64,000 nt of DNA from NCBI RefSeq assembly GCF_030068605.1, contig NZ_JASJOU010000003.1, positions 124,001 through 188,000 of the forward strand, written 5' to 3'. Shown piece by piece: positions 17,741-26,024 of the stretch. The notes under the pieces are model-generated. The model was given only the letters and a program-made list of their open reading frames with translations, ran no database searches and was not told the origin of the DNA. Origin of the DNA: Xanthocytophaga agilis (GTDB taxonomy: Bacteria > Bacteroidota > Bacteroidia > Cytophagales > 172606-1). The position numbers and the translations under genes are program-made. The stretch's first letter is position 1. Each line of letters begins with the position of its first letter.

Positions 17741-18090
17741 TTGTCCTCCTGAAAGGACCTCGTGACAAGACCGGCGGCCTTTCCGATTGGAGAGTAATTC
17801 TCTCAGGAAGGAAAAATGTCTCTATTTGTCACAAGATTCTTTCAGAAGGACAGCAAGGGGGATTCCTTTCAGGAGAACAGAACGTGGATGTTCCTCTAAG
17901 GAGGACAGGGAGAGTGTTTTGTTTTCCCATCGTCGACATCTTTCCGATCGTTCATCCCGTCGTTGGTGTTATTCACCAACGACCACTTTCCCACCGTTCA
18001 TGTTGGTAATAACACGCAACCTGGGAGGAATAACATCTTTCGCTTAAAATCCAGCCTGACCATGTATCTGGATAAGTACCTATTATTCGG
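17741..18090. other. Purine-rich intergenic DNA with short imperfect repeats and a hairpin
   Basis: Three related 17-18-mers, ttctttcagaaggacag, ttcctttcaggagaacag and ttcctctaaggaggacag, occur at about 17842, 17867 and 17895, and an inverse form (cctgaaagga) near 17749. A hairpin gtcgttggtg-ttatt-caccaacgac lies at 17959-17983. An 86-codon open frame over this DNA has no protein-like character. I see no gene here. Confidence 0.55.
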
Positions 18091-18097
18091 CCTTCAC

Positions 18098-19231
18098 CTA
18101 GTCTGATTGTGCCATAGCCCCATTATATAGTGCTCTCGGGTAATCGGCGTAGCCGTTTTCTCCACCCGTATAATACGTTTCCTGATTGCCTTCCGCTAGT
18201 GGCAGGTTATGCTGAAAGCGTTCTACCAGATCCGGGTTGGCAATAAAGGGAGTACCAAAAGATACCAGGTCGGCTGTGCCTTCCCTTACAATGGCATTGC
18301 CACTTTCCTGTGTAAAACCCAGGTTCACCATGAGTCTGCCCCTGTAGTTCCGACGAAAATGACTGAAATAATCATCCTGTAATATCGCTACGGGTGTACC
18401 AGTTAAATCTTCTGCCGGACCCACAATCTGCAGATAAGCCAGGTTGTACTCACTTAGCTTTCTGAGGATATACTGAAATATGGGTATCGTTTCTTCATCT
18501 GGCGTGATGATGCCCACATGGCTGAGTGCTACAGGCGTAAACTTAATGGCTACGCGTGTGCTATCCCAAACTTCCAGAATGGCATCCAGAATCTCAAAAA
18601 TAATACGGGCACGGTTTTCAATGCTGCCCCCATATGCATCGGTACGCTGGTTAGTAGCCAGACTTAAAAATTGCGGAATCAGCATTCCTACCTGTGCGTG
18701 AATCTCGACCCCATCAAATCCAGCTTCCTTCGCATTTTTAGCTGCCTGCTTATAATCCTGTATCGTCTGTTTGATTTCCGCAACGGTGAACTCGCGGGGT
18801 GTGAGTGAGTCTTTGAAGCCATCAGGCGTAAACGAACGGGTTTGCGGGTTAATGGCCGAAGGTCCGGCAGGCAACTCACCCCCAAAGAAATCCGGGTGGG
18901 ACACCGAGCCAACATGTCCGAGCTGGGAGAAGATCAAACCACCGTTGGCGTGTACGGCCTGGGTAACCAGCTTCCATCCTTCAACTTGCTCCTGTGTATA
19001 GATACCGGGTACATTGATAAAACCGATAGACTTGGCACTCACCCAGGTGCCTTCACTTAGAATTAACCCTGCGGATGCACGCTGGGCATAATACTCGGCC
19101 ATGAGAGGCGTAGGAACAAGGCCTGCATTGGTGGCACGCCCACGGGTGAGTGAGGCCATTACGACCCGGTTCTTCAATGTCAAGTCACCCAGCTGGTATT
19201 CTTCTAACAGAGGTTGTGCTGTATTTTTCAT
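18098..19231 (-). CDS. Old yellow enzyme (OYE) family FMN oxidoreductase with altered active-site motif
   Basis: The protein has 377 residues from the ATG at 19231; a slightly longer frame needs TTG. It is a TIM barrel of the OYE/NemA type. LKNRVVMASLTRGRA is the FMN-binding start, and GGSIENRARIIFEILDAI and later LMVNLGFT ... DLVSFGTPFIANPDLVERF are family motifs. The catalytic loop reads EIHAQVGMLIPQFL, whereas the family norm is H-x-A-[NH]-G-Y-L. The second substrate-binding residue is thus Val instead of Asn or His, and the Tyr proton donor is Met. FMN binding looks intact, but ene-reductase chemistry may differ. It is divergent from an HxlR regulator, a common arrangement for electrophile-responsive oxidoreductases. 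Confidence 0.9.
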   Translation of the reverse strand: MKNTAQPLLEEYQLGDLTLKNRVVMASLTRGRATNAGLVPTPLMAEYYAQRASAGLILSEGTWVSAKSIGFINVPGIYTQEQVEGWKLVTQAVHANGGLIFSQLGHVGSVSHPDFFGGELPAGPSAINPQTRSFTPDGFKDSLTPREFTVAEIKQTIQDYKQAAKNAKEAGFDGVEIHAQVGMLIPQFLSLATNQRTDAYGGSIENRARIIFEILDAILEVWDSTRVAIKFTPVALSHVGIITPDEETIPIFQYILRKLSEYNLAYLQIVGPAEDLTGTPVAILQDDYFSHFRRNYRGRLMVNLGFTQESGNAIVREGTADLVSFGTPFIANPDLVERFQHNLPLAEGNQETYYTGGENGYADYPRALYNGAMAQSD

Positions 19232-19303
19232 TATCTTTTCCGTTGTTTTTTTAAGCAAACTTCGGACTTAGGCAGCAGCAGCACAATATGGGAGAAACTT
19301 ATG

Positions 19304-19329
19304 CTATAGGGATAAATTTATCCCCTATA
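19304..19329. promoter_or_regulatory. Palindromic candidate operator between OYE and HxlR genes
   Basis: gggataaatttatccc (19309-19324) is a perfect 16-bp palindrome, flanked by ctata on the left and, after one extra c, ctata on the right. It lies in the 156-bp divergent promoter region, 60-80 bp from both starts, where an HxlR dimer site is expected. Confidence 0.6.
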
Positions 19330-19387
19330 CTCAATTGAGATATAATCCTTATTTTTGAGTAAAGTTAACACCCTACGTAAAGATCCC

Positions 19388-19762
19388 ATGTACGAAAGAA
19401 AGATTCCTTTAACGATAGATTGTGGCCTGCACCTGACCCGAGAGGTGCTGAATGGCAAATGGAAACCGGCCCTTTTGAAAGCTATTTCGCTGGATATAAA
19501 GCGGCCAAGTCAGATGCTGCGCCTGTTACCCGATGCCACCCGCAGGGTGCTGAATGTACAGCTTAAGGAACTGGAGATGCATGGTATGGTAGAGAAAAAG
19601 ATTTTCCCTCAATTACCGCCTAAGGTAGAGTATTCCTTAACAGAAATTGAAGCGTATCTGCTTCGTACAATGACAATTTATCGAACAAACTTTAAAGAAA
19701 AAACCCAAGCTAAACATTCTTTACGCTCAGTAGCCAATAAATGGTTACGACCGGTTTGTTGA
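19388..19762 (+). CDS. HxlR-family winged-helix transcriptional regulator
   Basis: The protein has 124 residues from ATG 19388; an 11-residue longer frame would need TTG. The HxlR signature is present: a Cys near the N-terminus (IDCGLHLTREVLNGKWKP), the winged helix (PSQMLRLLPDATRRVLNVQL) and the wing KVEYSLTEIEAYL. The Cys before GKW corresponds to the redox-sensing Cys of YodB/HypR-type members, so sensing of quinones or other electrophiles is plausible. It should repress or activate the divergent OYE gene and itself through the palindrome at 19304-19329. Confidence 0.9.
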   Translation: MYERKIPLTIDCGLHLTREVLNGKWKPALLKAISLDIKRPSQMLRLLPDATRRVLNVQLKELEMHGMVEKKIFPQLPPKVEYSLTEIEAYLLRTMTIYRTNFKEKTQAKHSLRSVANKWLRPVC

Positions 19763-19814
19763 CAGGAGAATAAGCGACAGCCATTATTTGTCAAAGCTGT
19801 TTGTTGTATGCCAT

Positions 19815-21119
19815 TCATTTCGTTTTGAATTTTACTTCATAAGGTCGTAGCGGATATCCTTCGGTAGACTTAAAGCTCTTGTCTGTGATTATAAACTCGT
19901 ACTCATGATCAGGCTTCATATCCAGCATGAGTGTAAAACAAGTGCCATCTTCTGAGAAACCTTCTACCCCTGCCATGGGTGCGTACTCTCTGCCTCTTTC
20001 ACTGAGGTTGATTGAATATCCTTGTTTACTCATCGGGACAGAAAAAACAATTTTTAGTTCTTTGATTTTGGCATCTACCAATGTGTCGCCGTTGGAAAAG
20101 GGTTCCAGCCTTACAACAAAAGGCTGCTTAGCTTTAAAACGCTGTACCAGTTCTTGTTTATTGATGGGTTCGGTATAGTATTTTGATTTGGCAAGGAAAC
20201 TTTCAACAGCAGCCGTATCAGCATAATTCAGTTCAATAATACTCTTGATAGCCTGCTTTTTGTCATTAGAATGAGTATAGTAGGACTTACAGATATCATA
20301 CCCCATAAAATATCCCAGATCAGCCATCACCTTTGCATTGGAGCCGTTGTACAGCCAATTGCCAGAAGCTGAAGTAAACATATCCAGCTTAAACTGCTCT
20401 TTCAATTCATTGCGATGTTCTCTCCCATACACGATATAGTTATTCTGTAAGGGCTTGCCCATAACCAGTTCCGTGATAAAGTCGCAGGCTCCTTCTTTGA
20501 GGGACTGCCCTAAGAGAGTTTCGGGTTCTCCTTTTTGCTGGGTGTGAACATATTCATGAATGTTCAATGAAACGATGTTGTTCGTTTTCTGGTTTTTAAA
20601 TACCCCCTCTAACCATTTACTGGAAAACTCGGACACATCAGTGGAAGGATCTCCGGTAGCGATTTCTGCTCCAATCAAGACCATATCATCGGTAGTAGTC
20701 CCACCGGAACGAAGTCCACCAATGGTAAAATACATTTTGGCTTCTTTCAGCTCGGGATAGAGCTTTCTTAGTTTTTGAATGCTTGATTCAATTTCCTTCG
20801 CCTTTGACTTGGCAGCCAGCGTATTAGGTCGGATGGAATTCCAGAATCTGGGTAATCGACGGATAAGGCTTACCCATCGTTCGGCTGAATAATCCCTGGC
20901 TTTCATGAAAGCTTTTAGTCCTTCTGTGCCTTTGTCGATGTAGAGGGTTTGAATGTAGTGGAGTTGTTGAAGACTATCTGTTGTTGTTCTGCAACTGTCA
21001 TAGGCGCTCCAGAAGTTGTCAATGTCGGAAATAAAAACCTTTTGATTTTTGTTTTGTCCTACAGCTATATATGATAGCGTCAGGAAAACAAAAACCATTA
21101 CAAGAAATCTCTGCATCAT
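19815..21119 (-). CDS. Secreted zinc-peptidase-like protein (HExxH) with C-terminal Ig-like domain
   Basis: The protein has 434 residues; two adjacent ATG codons (21119, 21116) are possible starts. The signal peptide is ~1-21 (VMVFVFLTLSYIAVG). HEYVH at 188-192 is an HExxH zinc motif, and ~20 residues on lies KEGACDF (E209, D213), giving the likely third ligand. The arrangement resembles DUF2268/GldB-like gluzincins. The C-terminal ~90 residues (LKIVFSVPMSKQGYSINL ... HEYEFIITD) look like a Big_5-type Ig domain. It is convergent with the HxlR gene and stands alone. A periplasmic or cell-envelope protease is likely; the substrate is unknown. Confidence 0.75.
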   Translation of the reverse strand: MMQRFLVMVFVFLTLSYIAVGQNKNQKVFISDIDNFWSAYDSCRTTTDSLQQLHYIQTLYIDKGTEGLKAFMKARDYSAERWVSLIRRLPRFWNSIRPNTLAAKSKAKEIESSIQKLRKLYPELKEAKMYFTIGGLRSGGTTTDDMVLIGAEIATGDPSTDVSEFSSKWLEGVFKNQKTNNIVSLNIHEYVHTQQKGEPETLLGQSLKEGACDFITELVMGKPLQNNYIVYGREHRNELKEQFKLDMFTSASGNWLYNGSNAKVMADLGYFMGYDICKSYYTHSNDKKQAIKSIIELNYADTAAVESFLAKSKYYTEPINKQELVQRFKAKQPFVVRLEPFSNGDTLVDAKIKELKIVFSVPMSKQGYSINLSERGREYAPMAGVEGFSEDGTCFTLMLDMKPDHEYEFIITDKSFKSTEGYPLRPYEVKFKTK

Positions 21120-21585
21120 TTAGTTTGGTATGGTTTTGCCATAGTATACAATGAATCAACTTCAATTGTATACGATTGAATTGTGGTAAGGTACTGTGTG
21201 CTATGCTAAGGTTATCAGCGTTTATTCGTATGTTGTAAGCAATGGTTCATCTTTCTCACCTGTTTGAATAAATTCATACAAAGAAACAGGCATAGGATAA
21301 CTTATTTTTAGTTCTGTTGCTTACAACACAGGAATGAACGCAATTAACTGAATAGTTGCATTTATTCCTACACTATGTACCACACTTTCTTTGTAACCTA
21401 CCTTTGGTAACCTATCCTACACAGGAGCATCTGCAATGTGAAGAGGTAACTTTGTATAAAACAATCAAACTATGACTTATAACTTTTCACCTTGATTCGT
21501 GTGGAAAAATAACAGGGGCAGCATCCATTAAGCGAACAGTAAAGTAAACTGTATTTCCCAACAAATTACGTATACCGCCCCTGTT
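21120..21585. other. Long divergent promoter region
   Basis: This 466-bp gap separates divergent genes. It holds a large inverted repeat (21218-21341) and, beyond it, taactttg at 21447-21454, a TAnnTTTG-like -7 box with no matching -33 box that I can see. No coding stretch was found. Confidence 0.5.
21218..21341. repeat. Imperfect 25-bp inverted repeat enclosing a second one
   Basis: gcgtttattcgtatgttgta... (21218-21242) matches the reverse complement of 21317-21341 with about three differences; the inner 12 bp (tgttgtaagcaa / ttgcttacaaca) are exact. Inside, cctgttt (21259-21265) pairs with aaacagg (21284-21290). The layout fits a ~124-bp MITE-like element or a large cruciform operator. Confidence 0.6.
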
Positions 21586-23460
21586 ATGAAAACACTAGTA
21601 CTGACAAAGGTATTCTTACTTCTTCCTGTCCTGTTGTTTGCCCAATCGCTGAAAATAAAAGGGGTTGTGCTTAGTGCCTCAGATCATACCCGGCTATCAG
21701 GTGTAACTATTTTAGAAAAAGGTACTACAAATGGGACTTATACAGATTCCCACGGCCATTTTTCCCTTTTGACAAAGAAGGCAAACACACGTTTGGTTAT
21801 TTCCTATATTGGGTATGTGACCGAAGAAATTAAGGTTGTCAAAGAAGATTCTTTGATAATACGTCTCAAGGAAGATACAAAAGTGCTTTCAGAGGTCGTA
21901 GTAGTAGGATATTCAACGACACATAAAAAAGAGGTAACAGGAGCTGTAGCTGTCCTATCAGGTAGAGTAGCTGGTTTAGACATTGGAGTTAGTACAAAGA
22001 GTACAGATGCAAGTGGTTTTTCAAGTACCCGTGTTTCTGATAAAGTCCTCTCAGCGAAACCTCAGTTGAGCGGTGGCGTGCTGACTGCGGGTGAATTAAA
22101 TGATTTTAGCAAATGGAAGCTTTGGTCAGACATCACCAAAAACGAGTTGAGTGAATGGAAACGGCAATGGCAGATTAATCCTGTAGAACGTTACACAGCC
22201 CAACTGATCACAGAAGAAGGATTTCCAGTGGTAGGCGCCACCGTATTCTTAAAAGATAGGCAGGGTGCTCTGATCTGGGAAGCAAAAAGTGATAACACCG
22301 GAAAATGTGAATTGTGGAATAATTTGTTTTCCACTTCGAAAACGACAAAAGTTCATTTGCTGGAGACTATCGTTGACGGACAACCATACCAGATACAACA
22401 GCCCCGCCTTTTTCAGGAAGGAATCAATAGTATTCGTATCAGGCAGGCATGCACAGTACCGTCAATCGTTGACATTGCTTTTGTTGTAGATGCGACAGGG
22501 TCAATGGGAGATGAAATCAGGTATCTTCAGGCTGAGCTTCAGGATGTAATGACCAGAGTAAAAGATAGTCTGGTATCCAGTAAGGTTCGTTTGGGAAGTG
22601 TCTTTTACAGAGATCACACAGATGAATACCTGACCAGAAAAACAAACCTGAGTACTGATTTTAACACTACGACTCGTTTTATACAGGATCAAAGGGCTGA
22701 TGGAGGGGGCGACTTTCCGGAAGCGGTGGATGAAGCCTTGAAAGTTGCTATTGAAGATCTTTCCTGGACAGAAGAGGCAACAGCCAGGCTGTTGTTCTTA
22801 ATTCTGGATGCACCTCCTCACGGCGACTCTGCATCCATTGCCAGGATTCAGCAATTGACAAAAAAAGCGGCCGCTAAAGGGATTCGGATCATTCCTGTTA
22901 CAGCCAGTGGCATTGACAAGAGTACAGAATATCTGTTTCGATCTATAGCGCTGGCCAGCAATGGAACGTATGTATTTCTGACAGATGATAGTGGTATAGG
23001 AAATGCTCACATAAAGCCTACTACAGATCACTATGAAGTGGAGTTACTCAATACGTTGCTGGTTAAACTGATTACAAAATACACACAAGTAGCTGACTGT
23101 AAAGCGCAGAGCGCCAGCCTGAGTAGAACTACGCTGAATAGTAAAACAGACACGCTTTCAGGAGCTTATCAATCCACTTCGGATTCATTAACAGCCTCAA
23201 CCGGGCATACTCCCAATACAAATACCTTCAAATGGAAATGTTTTCCCAATCCTACCTCTGATGTGCTTCATGTCGAATTGGAAGGAGATCTCAAAGAGTT
23301 GTTTGTAACCGACATGACAGGAAAAATTCTCATCAGATCAGTTCCCGTTGACCAGAAGGTCGCTCTCAGCATGAGAAATTTTCCATCAGGGGTTTATTTT
23401 CTGAAGTTCTTCACAGGAACTAAATGGGAAGTAAGTCGATTCGTGGTCACGCAAATCTAA
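21586..23460 (+). CDS. SusC-N-terminus / von Willebrand A fusion with T9SS sorting domain
   Basis: The protein has 624 residues with a signal peptide at 1-19 (VFLLLPVLLFAQ). Residues ~22-100 are a carboxypeptidase-like regulatory domain (TYTDSHGHFSLL, LVISYIGYVTEE) followed by the SusC-type linker LSEVVVVGYSTTHKKEVTGA. The SusC plug and barrel then break off. Residues ~205-285 form another Ig-like domain. A vWA domain spans ~290-500, with MIDAS motif VVDATGSMGDE (DxTxS instead of DxSxS) and LLFLILDAPPHGD. The last ~75 residues are a T9SS domain (CFPNPTSDVLHVEL, FPSGVYFLKFF). It is probably a cell-surface, metal-dependent adhesion or sensing protein. The borrowed SusC start suggests birth by gene fusion. 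Confidence 0.85.
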   Translation: MKTLVLTKVFLLLPVLLFAQSLKIKGVVLSASDHTRLSGVTILEKGTTNGTYTDSHGHFSLLTKKANTRLVISYIGYVTEEIKVVKEDSLIIRLKEDTKVLSEVVVVGYSTTHKKEVTGAVAVLSGRVAGLDIGVSTKSTDASGFSSTRVSDKVLSAKPQLSGGVLTAGELNDFSKWKLWSDITKNELSEWKRQWQINPVERYTAQLITEEGFPVVGATVFLKDRQGALIWEAKSDNTGKCELWNNLFSTSKTTKVHLLETIVDGQPYQIQQPRLFQEGINSIRIRQACTVPSIVDIAFVVDATGSMGDEIRYLQAELQDVMTRVKDSLVSSKVRLGSVFYRDHTDEYLTRKTNLSTDFNTTTRFIQDQRADGGGDFPEAVDEALKVAIEDLSWTEEATARLLFLILDAPPHGDSASIARIQQLTKKAAAKGIRIIPVTASGIDKSTEYLFRSIALASNGTYVFLTDDSGIGNAHIKPTTDHYEVELLNTLLVKLITKYTQVADCKAQSASLSRTTLNSKTDTLSGAYQSTSDSLTASTGHTPNTNTFKWKCFPNPTSDVLHVELEGDLKELFVTDMTGKILIRSVPVDQKVALSMRNFPSGVYFLKFFTGTKWEVSRFVVTQI

Positions 23461-23493
23461 CTAGATTTGATTAACTGTTACATCCGATCTAAA

Positions 23494-23507
23494 CAAAAGC
23501 GCTTTTG
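23494..23507. other. Short palindrome between convergent genes
   Basis: caaaagcgcttttg is a perfect 14-bp palindrome 34 bp after the vWA gene stop and 43 bp from the stop of the convergent Imm49-like gene. The preceding ccgatctaaacaaaagc recurs at about 26824. A role in transcript ending is possible but no long T run is present. Confidence 0.3.
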
Positions 23508-23549
23508 CCGTAAAATCGAAAGAATCTGTTTCTACATGGTATCCATTGA

Positions 23550-24506
23550 TTAATCTTTCACCAGTAGTTCCAATCCTGTAAAATCACCTTTGATAAGCCA
23601 TTGGGGAATATATTCAGAACTAACCGTTTGTAGGCTCATGCCTCTGTCATAACCATAGGCACAAGCTGCTAAAATTGGTATAGCTATAAACCCTTCAGGT
23701 TCTGTACTGTAGTCTATATGTTGTCCTCTTTCATCGGTGAAATTCATCTGATAATATTCCTTCCATTTTAAGAGAGCATCATGCACATACTGTTCGTATT
23801 TTTCCTGATTGTTTGATAGCACCGCATAATAGATTCGGAGCACAGGCAAAAACTTGTAGGATACAGTCCAGGAGCGATATTTGAACATAAACCGGAAGTC
23901 TGCTTCTGAGAAATTTTTGTCTATATATTTCCTGTATTCTTCCCAATCAAGCAACCCTTCTAGTTCTTTATGTGCATGTGCAGCTTCCACAGGCTTAGCA
24001 GATCCTTCAATCAACATTTGATGAAAGAAAAACATGATTTCAGTAAGGATATCCTGCATTCCATCAGCTTGTTCTGTGAATTCTAAAGGAATGGTTGCAT
24101 AAAATTTCAAAGCTTCTGTATCTCTTAGTACAGATGCAGTCAAAATACCTACTAGTAGCTGATCAATATCAATGCCGCTTTGAGAGAATTTCCCAATAGT
24201 TTCAATCTGACGGTCAGCAATGTGGACAGTAACAGGCTTACCATCGTTCATGGTATAAGTAAACCACGCCCTAACCAACTGATTAGTATAATATAGATAG
24301 TTGTACACATAGGTTGGTGTACCATACATGGAAGACCGCCCAATATTGCGCCAGTAATCCTGAGCTGCATAGATTATTTTATAAGAAGGAAACTTATTTT
24401 TTGCATTTCTAATATATTCTATCTCATTACTAATCATACTTGAATATTGCAAGCTAGCTTGTTCTTTCGCAGTTGGATAGGGTTCGTGTCTTTCTACTAT
24501 TCTCAT
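23550..24506 (-). CDS. Imm49-like immunity protein, paralogue 1
   Basis: The protein has 318 residues and is all-helical by appearance. It is a close paralogue of 27604-28560, which has the same length; shared blocks include YYTNQL(V/I)RAWFTYTMND, ADRQIET, MFKYRSW and the end YDRGMSLQTVSS(E/D)YIP followed by WLIKGDFTGLELLVKD. The C-terminal DRG..V.S.Y.P pattern and the length fit the Imm49 family of polymorphic-toxin immunity proteins; this assignment is from memory of the family and is moderate. It is cytoplasmic, with no signal peptide. It lies at the distal end of the immunity array downstream of the Rhs toxin. It is probably not cognate to that toxin but kept as orphan protection. Confidence 0.65.
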   Translation of the reverse strand: MRIVERHEPYPTAKEQASLQYSSMISNEIEYIRNAKNKFPSYKIIYAAQDYWRNIGRSSMYGTPTYVYNYLYYTNQLVRAWFTYTMNDGKPVTVHIADRQIETIGKFSQSGIDIDQLLVGILTASVLRDTEALKFYATIPLEFTEQADGMQDILTEIMFFFHQMLIEGSAKPVEAAHAHKELEGLLDWEEYRKYIDKNFSEADFRFMFKYRSWTVSYKFLPVLRIYYAVLSNNQEKYEQYVHDALLKWKEYYQMNFTDERGQHIDYSTEPEGFIAIPILAACAYGYDRGMSLQTVSSEYIPQWLIKGDFTGLELLVKD

Positions 24507-24610
24507 AATTGATTCGTTAGCTTTGGGTATAATTTATTCTAGCCCAAAGTTTCATATTCTTCAAAGAAAATCATACTAAACTACTTCTTACCTTCAATCT
24601 TCCAGAAGGC

Positions 24611-25081
24611 CTAAATGCCATACTCTGTTTTTTTCTCTTGTACATACTGCCCAAACTCTGATAGATCCACAGTAAAGCCAAAAAAATGAAAGGAACTACC
24701 TTGGTCTGTCACAAAGAAATACGTTTTATTATTTTTTAACTTCATTCTGTAAGCTGGAGGTAAAACAAACTTTAGTTGCTGAATACTTTCAACTTCATTC
24801 CAGTCAATTTGTATAGTCTTCTTTCCGGGATTTATATAAATCAGATCATCTGAAAATACTATATTTTTTACAAGACTAAAGAGAACTCCCAAACCTGCAA
24901 ACACCAAAACCACCAGCGTAACCATTATTTTGACCCAAAGCGGTGCTTCGTATATATCACTACCTGGAACAAACAAATAGTCATATATTCCTTCACCAAA
25001 TAGGTAAGCTCCAAAAAACATAAAAAATATAACTGAGTACGATGGTTTTTCACATATATACACACGTTGCTCTTCCGACAT
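24611..25081 (-). CDS. Two-TM membrane protein with PH-like C-terminal domain
   Basis: The protein has 156 residues. Two membrane helices lie at ~14-34 (SVIFFMFFGAYLFGEGIY) and ~47-72 (VKIMVTLVVLVFAGLGVLF). The C-terminal ~75 residues (INPGKKTIQIDWNEVESIQQ ... RMKLKNNKTYFFV) resemble the bacterial PH-like, STM3941-type domain. Small membrane proteins of this kind occur as immunity proteins in polymorphic-toxin loci, and this one sits in such an array, 18 bp downstream of the lipoprotein gene. The function is inferred from context only. Confidence 0.6.
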   Translation of the reverse strand: MSEEQRVYICEKPSYSVIFFMFFGAYLFGEGIYDYLFVPGSDIYEAPLWVKIMVTLVVLVFAGLGVLFSLVKNIVFSDDLIYINPGKKTIQIDWNEVESIQQLKFVLPPAYRMKLKNNKTYFFVTDQGSSFHFFGFTVDLSEFGQYVQEKKTEYGI

Positions 25082-25099
25082 ATAGGATAGTTAATCAGG

Positions 25100-25903
25100 T
25101 TATTTTTTTACTTTAAAGGAATTTGTTATTTCTTCAAAAATGCTGCTATACATCAGAAAATCACCAGCTTTCTCATTCAAAGAAGCACCATCAAGTATGT
25201 ATATAGTATTTCCTGCATGGATAAAGGTGGTACTATTCCCTAAAATCAGACCATTGGTATCACTGATATATTTTATCTGATAAGCCTCCAGAGAATCAAT
25301 TTGTAAGGGTGAATTTTCAACTAGTTGTACAGAAGATCTTTGACTCAATGCTTGAATAGCATTTTGCAAATACTCTTCAAAAGTCATGCTACCAATACTG
25401 TCTTTTGTGACAACCAATGTTGGACAAAATTTAGTTTGTTTTGGGCAATCTTTTCTTGAAGTTAATATAACACCCCGCGCAACCGATAAAAGCTTGGTAT
25501 CCCATTGAACAGGTATAGATAAGGTAGCCAGGTTATTATCCAGGTTTACAATCTTTTGTGAAGCAAAATCTTCTTTATCAAGCGTATGAACAATAGTATC
25601 ATTGTAATACAATACTACTTTGCTTAGTGATTCATTATCTGTGTAAAACTTCCAGACACCATATTTAAGGCTATCTACCATATTTCCGGTATACTTATAC
25701 TTGCCATTTTCATAAAAACCAGCACATCTCCCGGTGAATTTCCCCTGTTTCAGATCGATTATAGTCGATTTGGTTCCGTTTTTAAAATAGCTTACATACA
25801 CTGTATCCTGCCCGATAACTTCATACTCATGCTTTTTCTCAGATGTGCATGCAGAAAACAAGATTGTAATTATCGATACTATAAAGATGTGGGTTAATTT
25901 CAT
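25100..25903 (-). CDS. MORN-like repeat lipoprotein
   Basis: The protein has 267 residues with lipobox LFSACTSEKK (Cys19). Residues ~40-100 contain MORN-type units as seen in Bacteroidota antitoxin-like proteins (FYENGKYKYTGNMVDSLKYG, WKFYTDN). Residues ~115-265 look like a PsbP/DcrB-like alpha-beta domain (MTFEEYLQNAIQAL, INSFKVKK-like end), similar in outline to the next upstream gene. The membrane-anchored form suggests a role at the periplasmic face. It is part of the immunity-like array, but its own function is unknown. Confidence 0.6.
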   Translation of the reverse strand: MKLTHIFIVSIITILFSACTSEKKHEYEVIGQDTVYVSYFKNGTKSTIIDLKQGKFTGRCAGFYENGKYKYTGNMVDSLKYGVWKFYTDNESLSKVVLYYNDTIVHTLDKEDFASQKIVNLDNNLATLSIPVQWDTKLLSVARGVILTSRKDCPKQTKFCPTLVVTKDSIGSMTFEEYLQNAIQALSQRSSVQLVENSPLQIDSLEAYQIKYISDTNGLILGNSTTFIHAGNTIYILDGASLNEKAGDFLMYSSIFEEITNSFKVKK

Positions 25904-26024
25904 TGTTGGCTTACTTTTATTCTATTACTTAGTTACACATTCTTCTCCAAAACCAAGTTCTTTTACTTGCTATCCGGGAAGAGTCATTATAAATGATTAC
26001 ACACCTATGTTAGTTGTAATGAGG

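Noticed and set aside
17787-18047. An 86-codon plus-strand gene
   Set aside because: It lies on purine-rich short repeats, its Arg/Ser-rich composition is unlike a real protein, and no family features are visible.
21399-21454. Bacteroidota promoter with TAnnTTTG for the vWA fusion gene
   Set aside because: -7-like boxes occur (tacctttg, taactttg) but no TTTG box at the proper distance, so it was not listed as a promoter.
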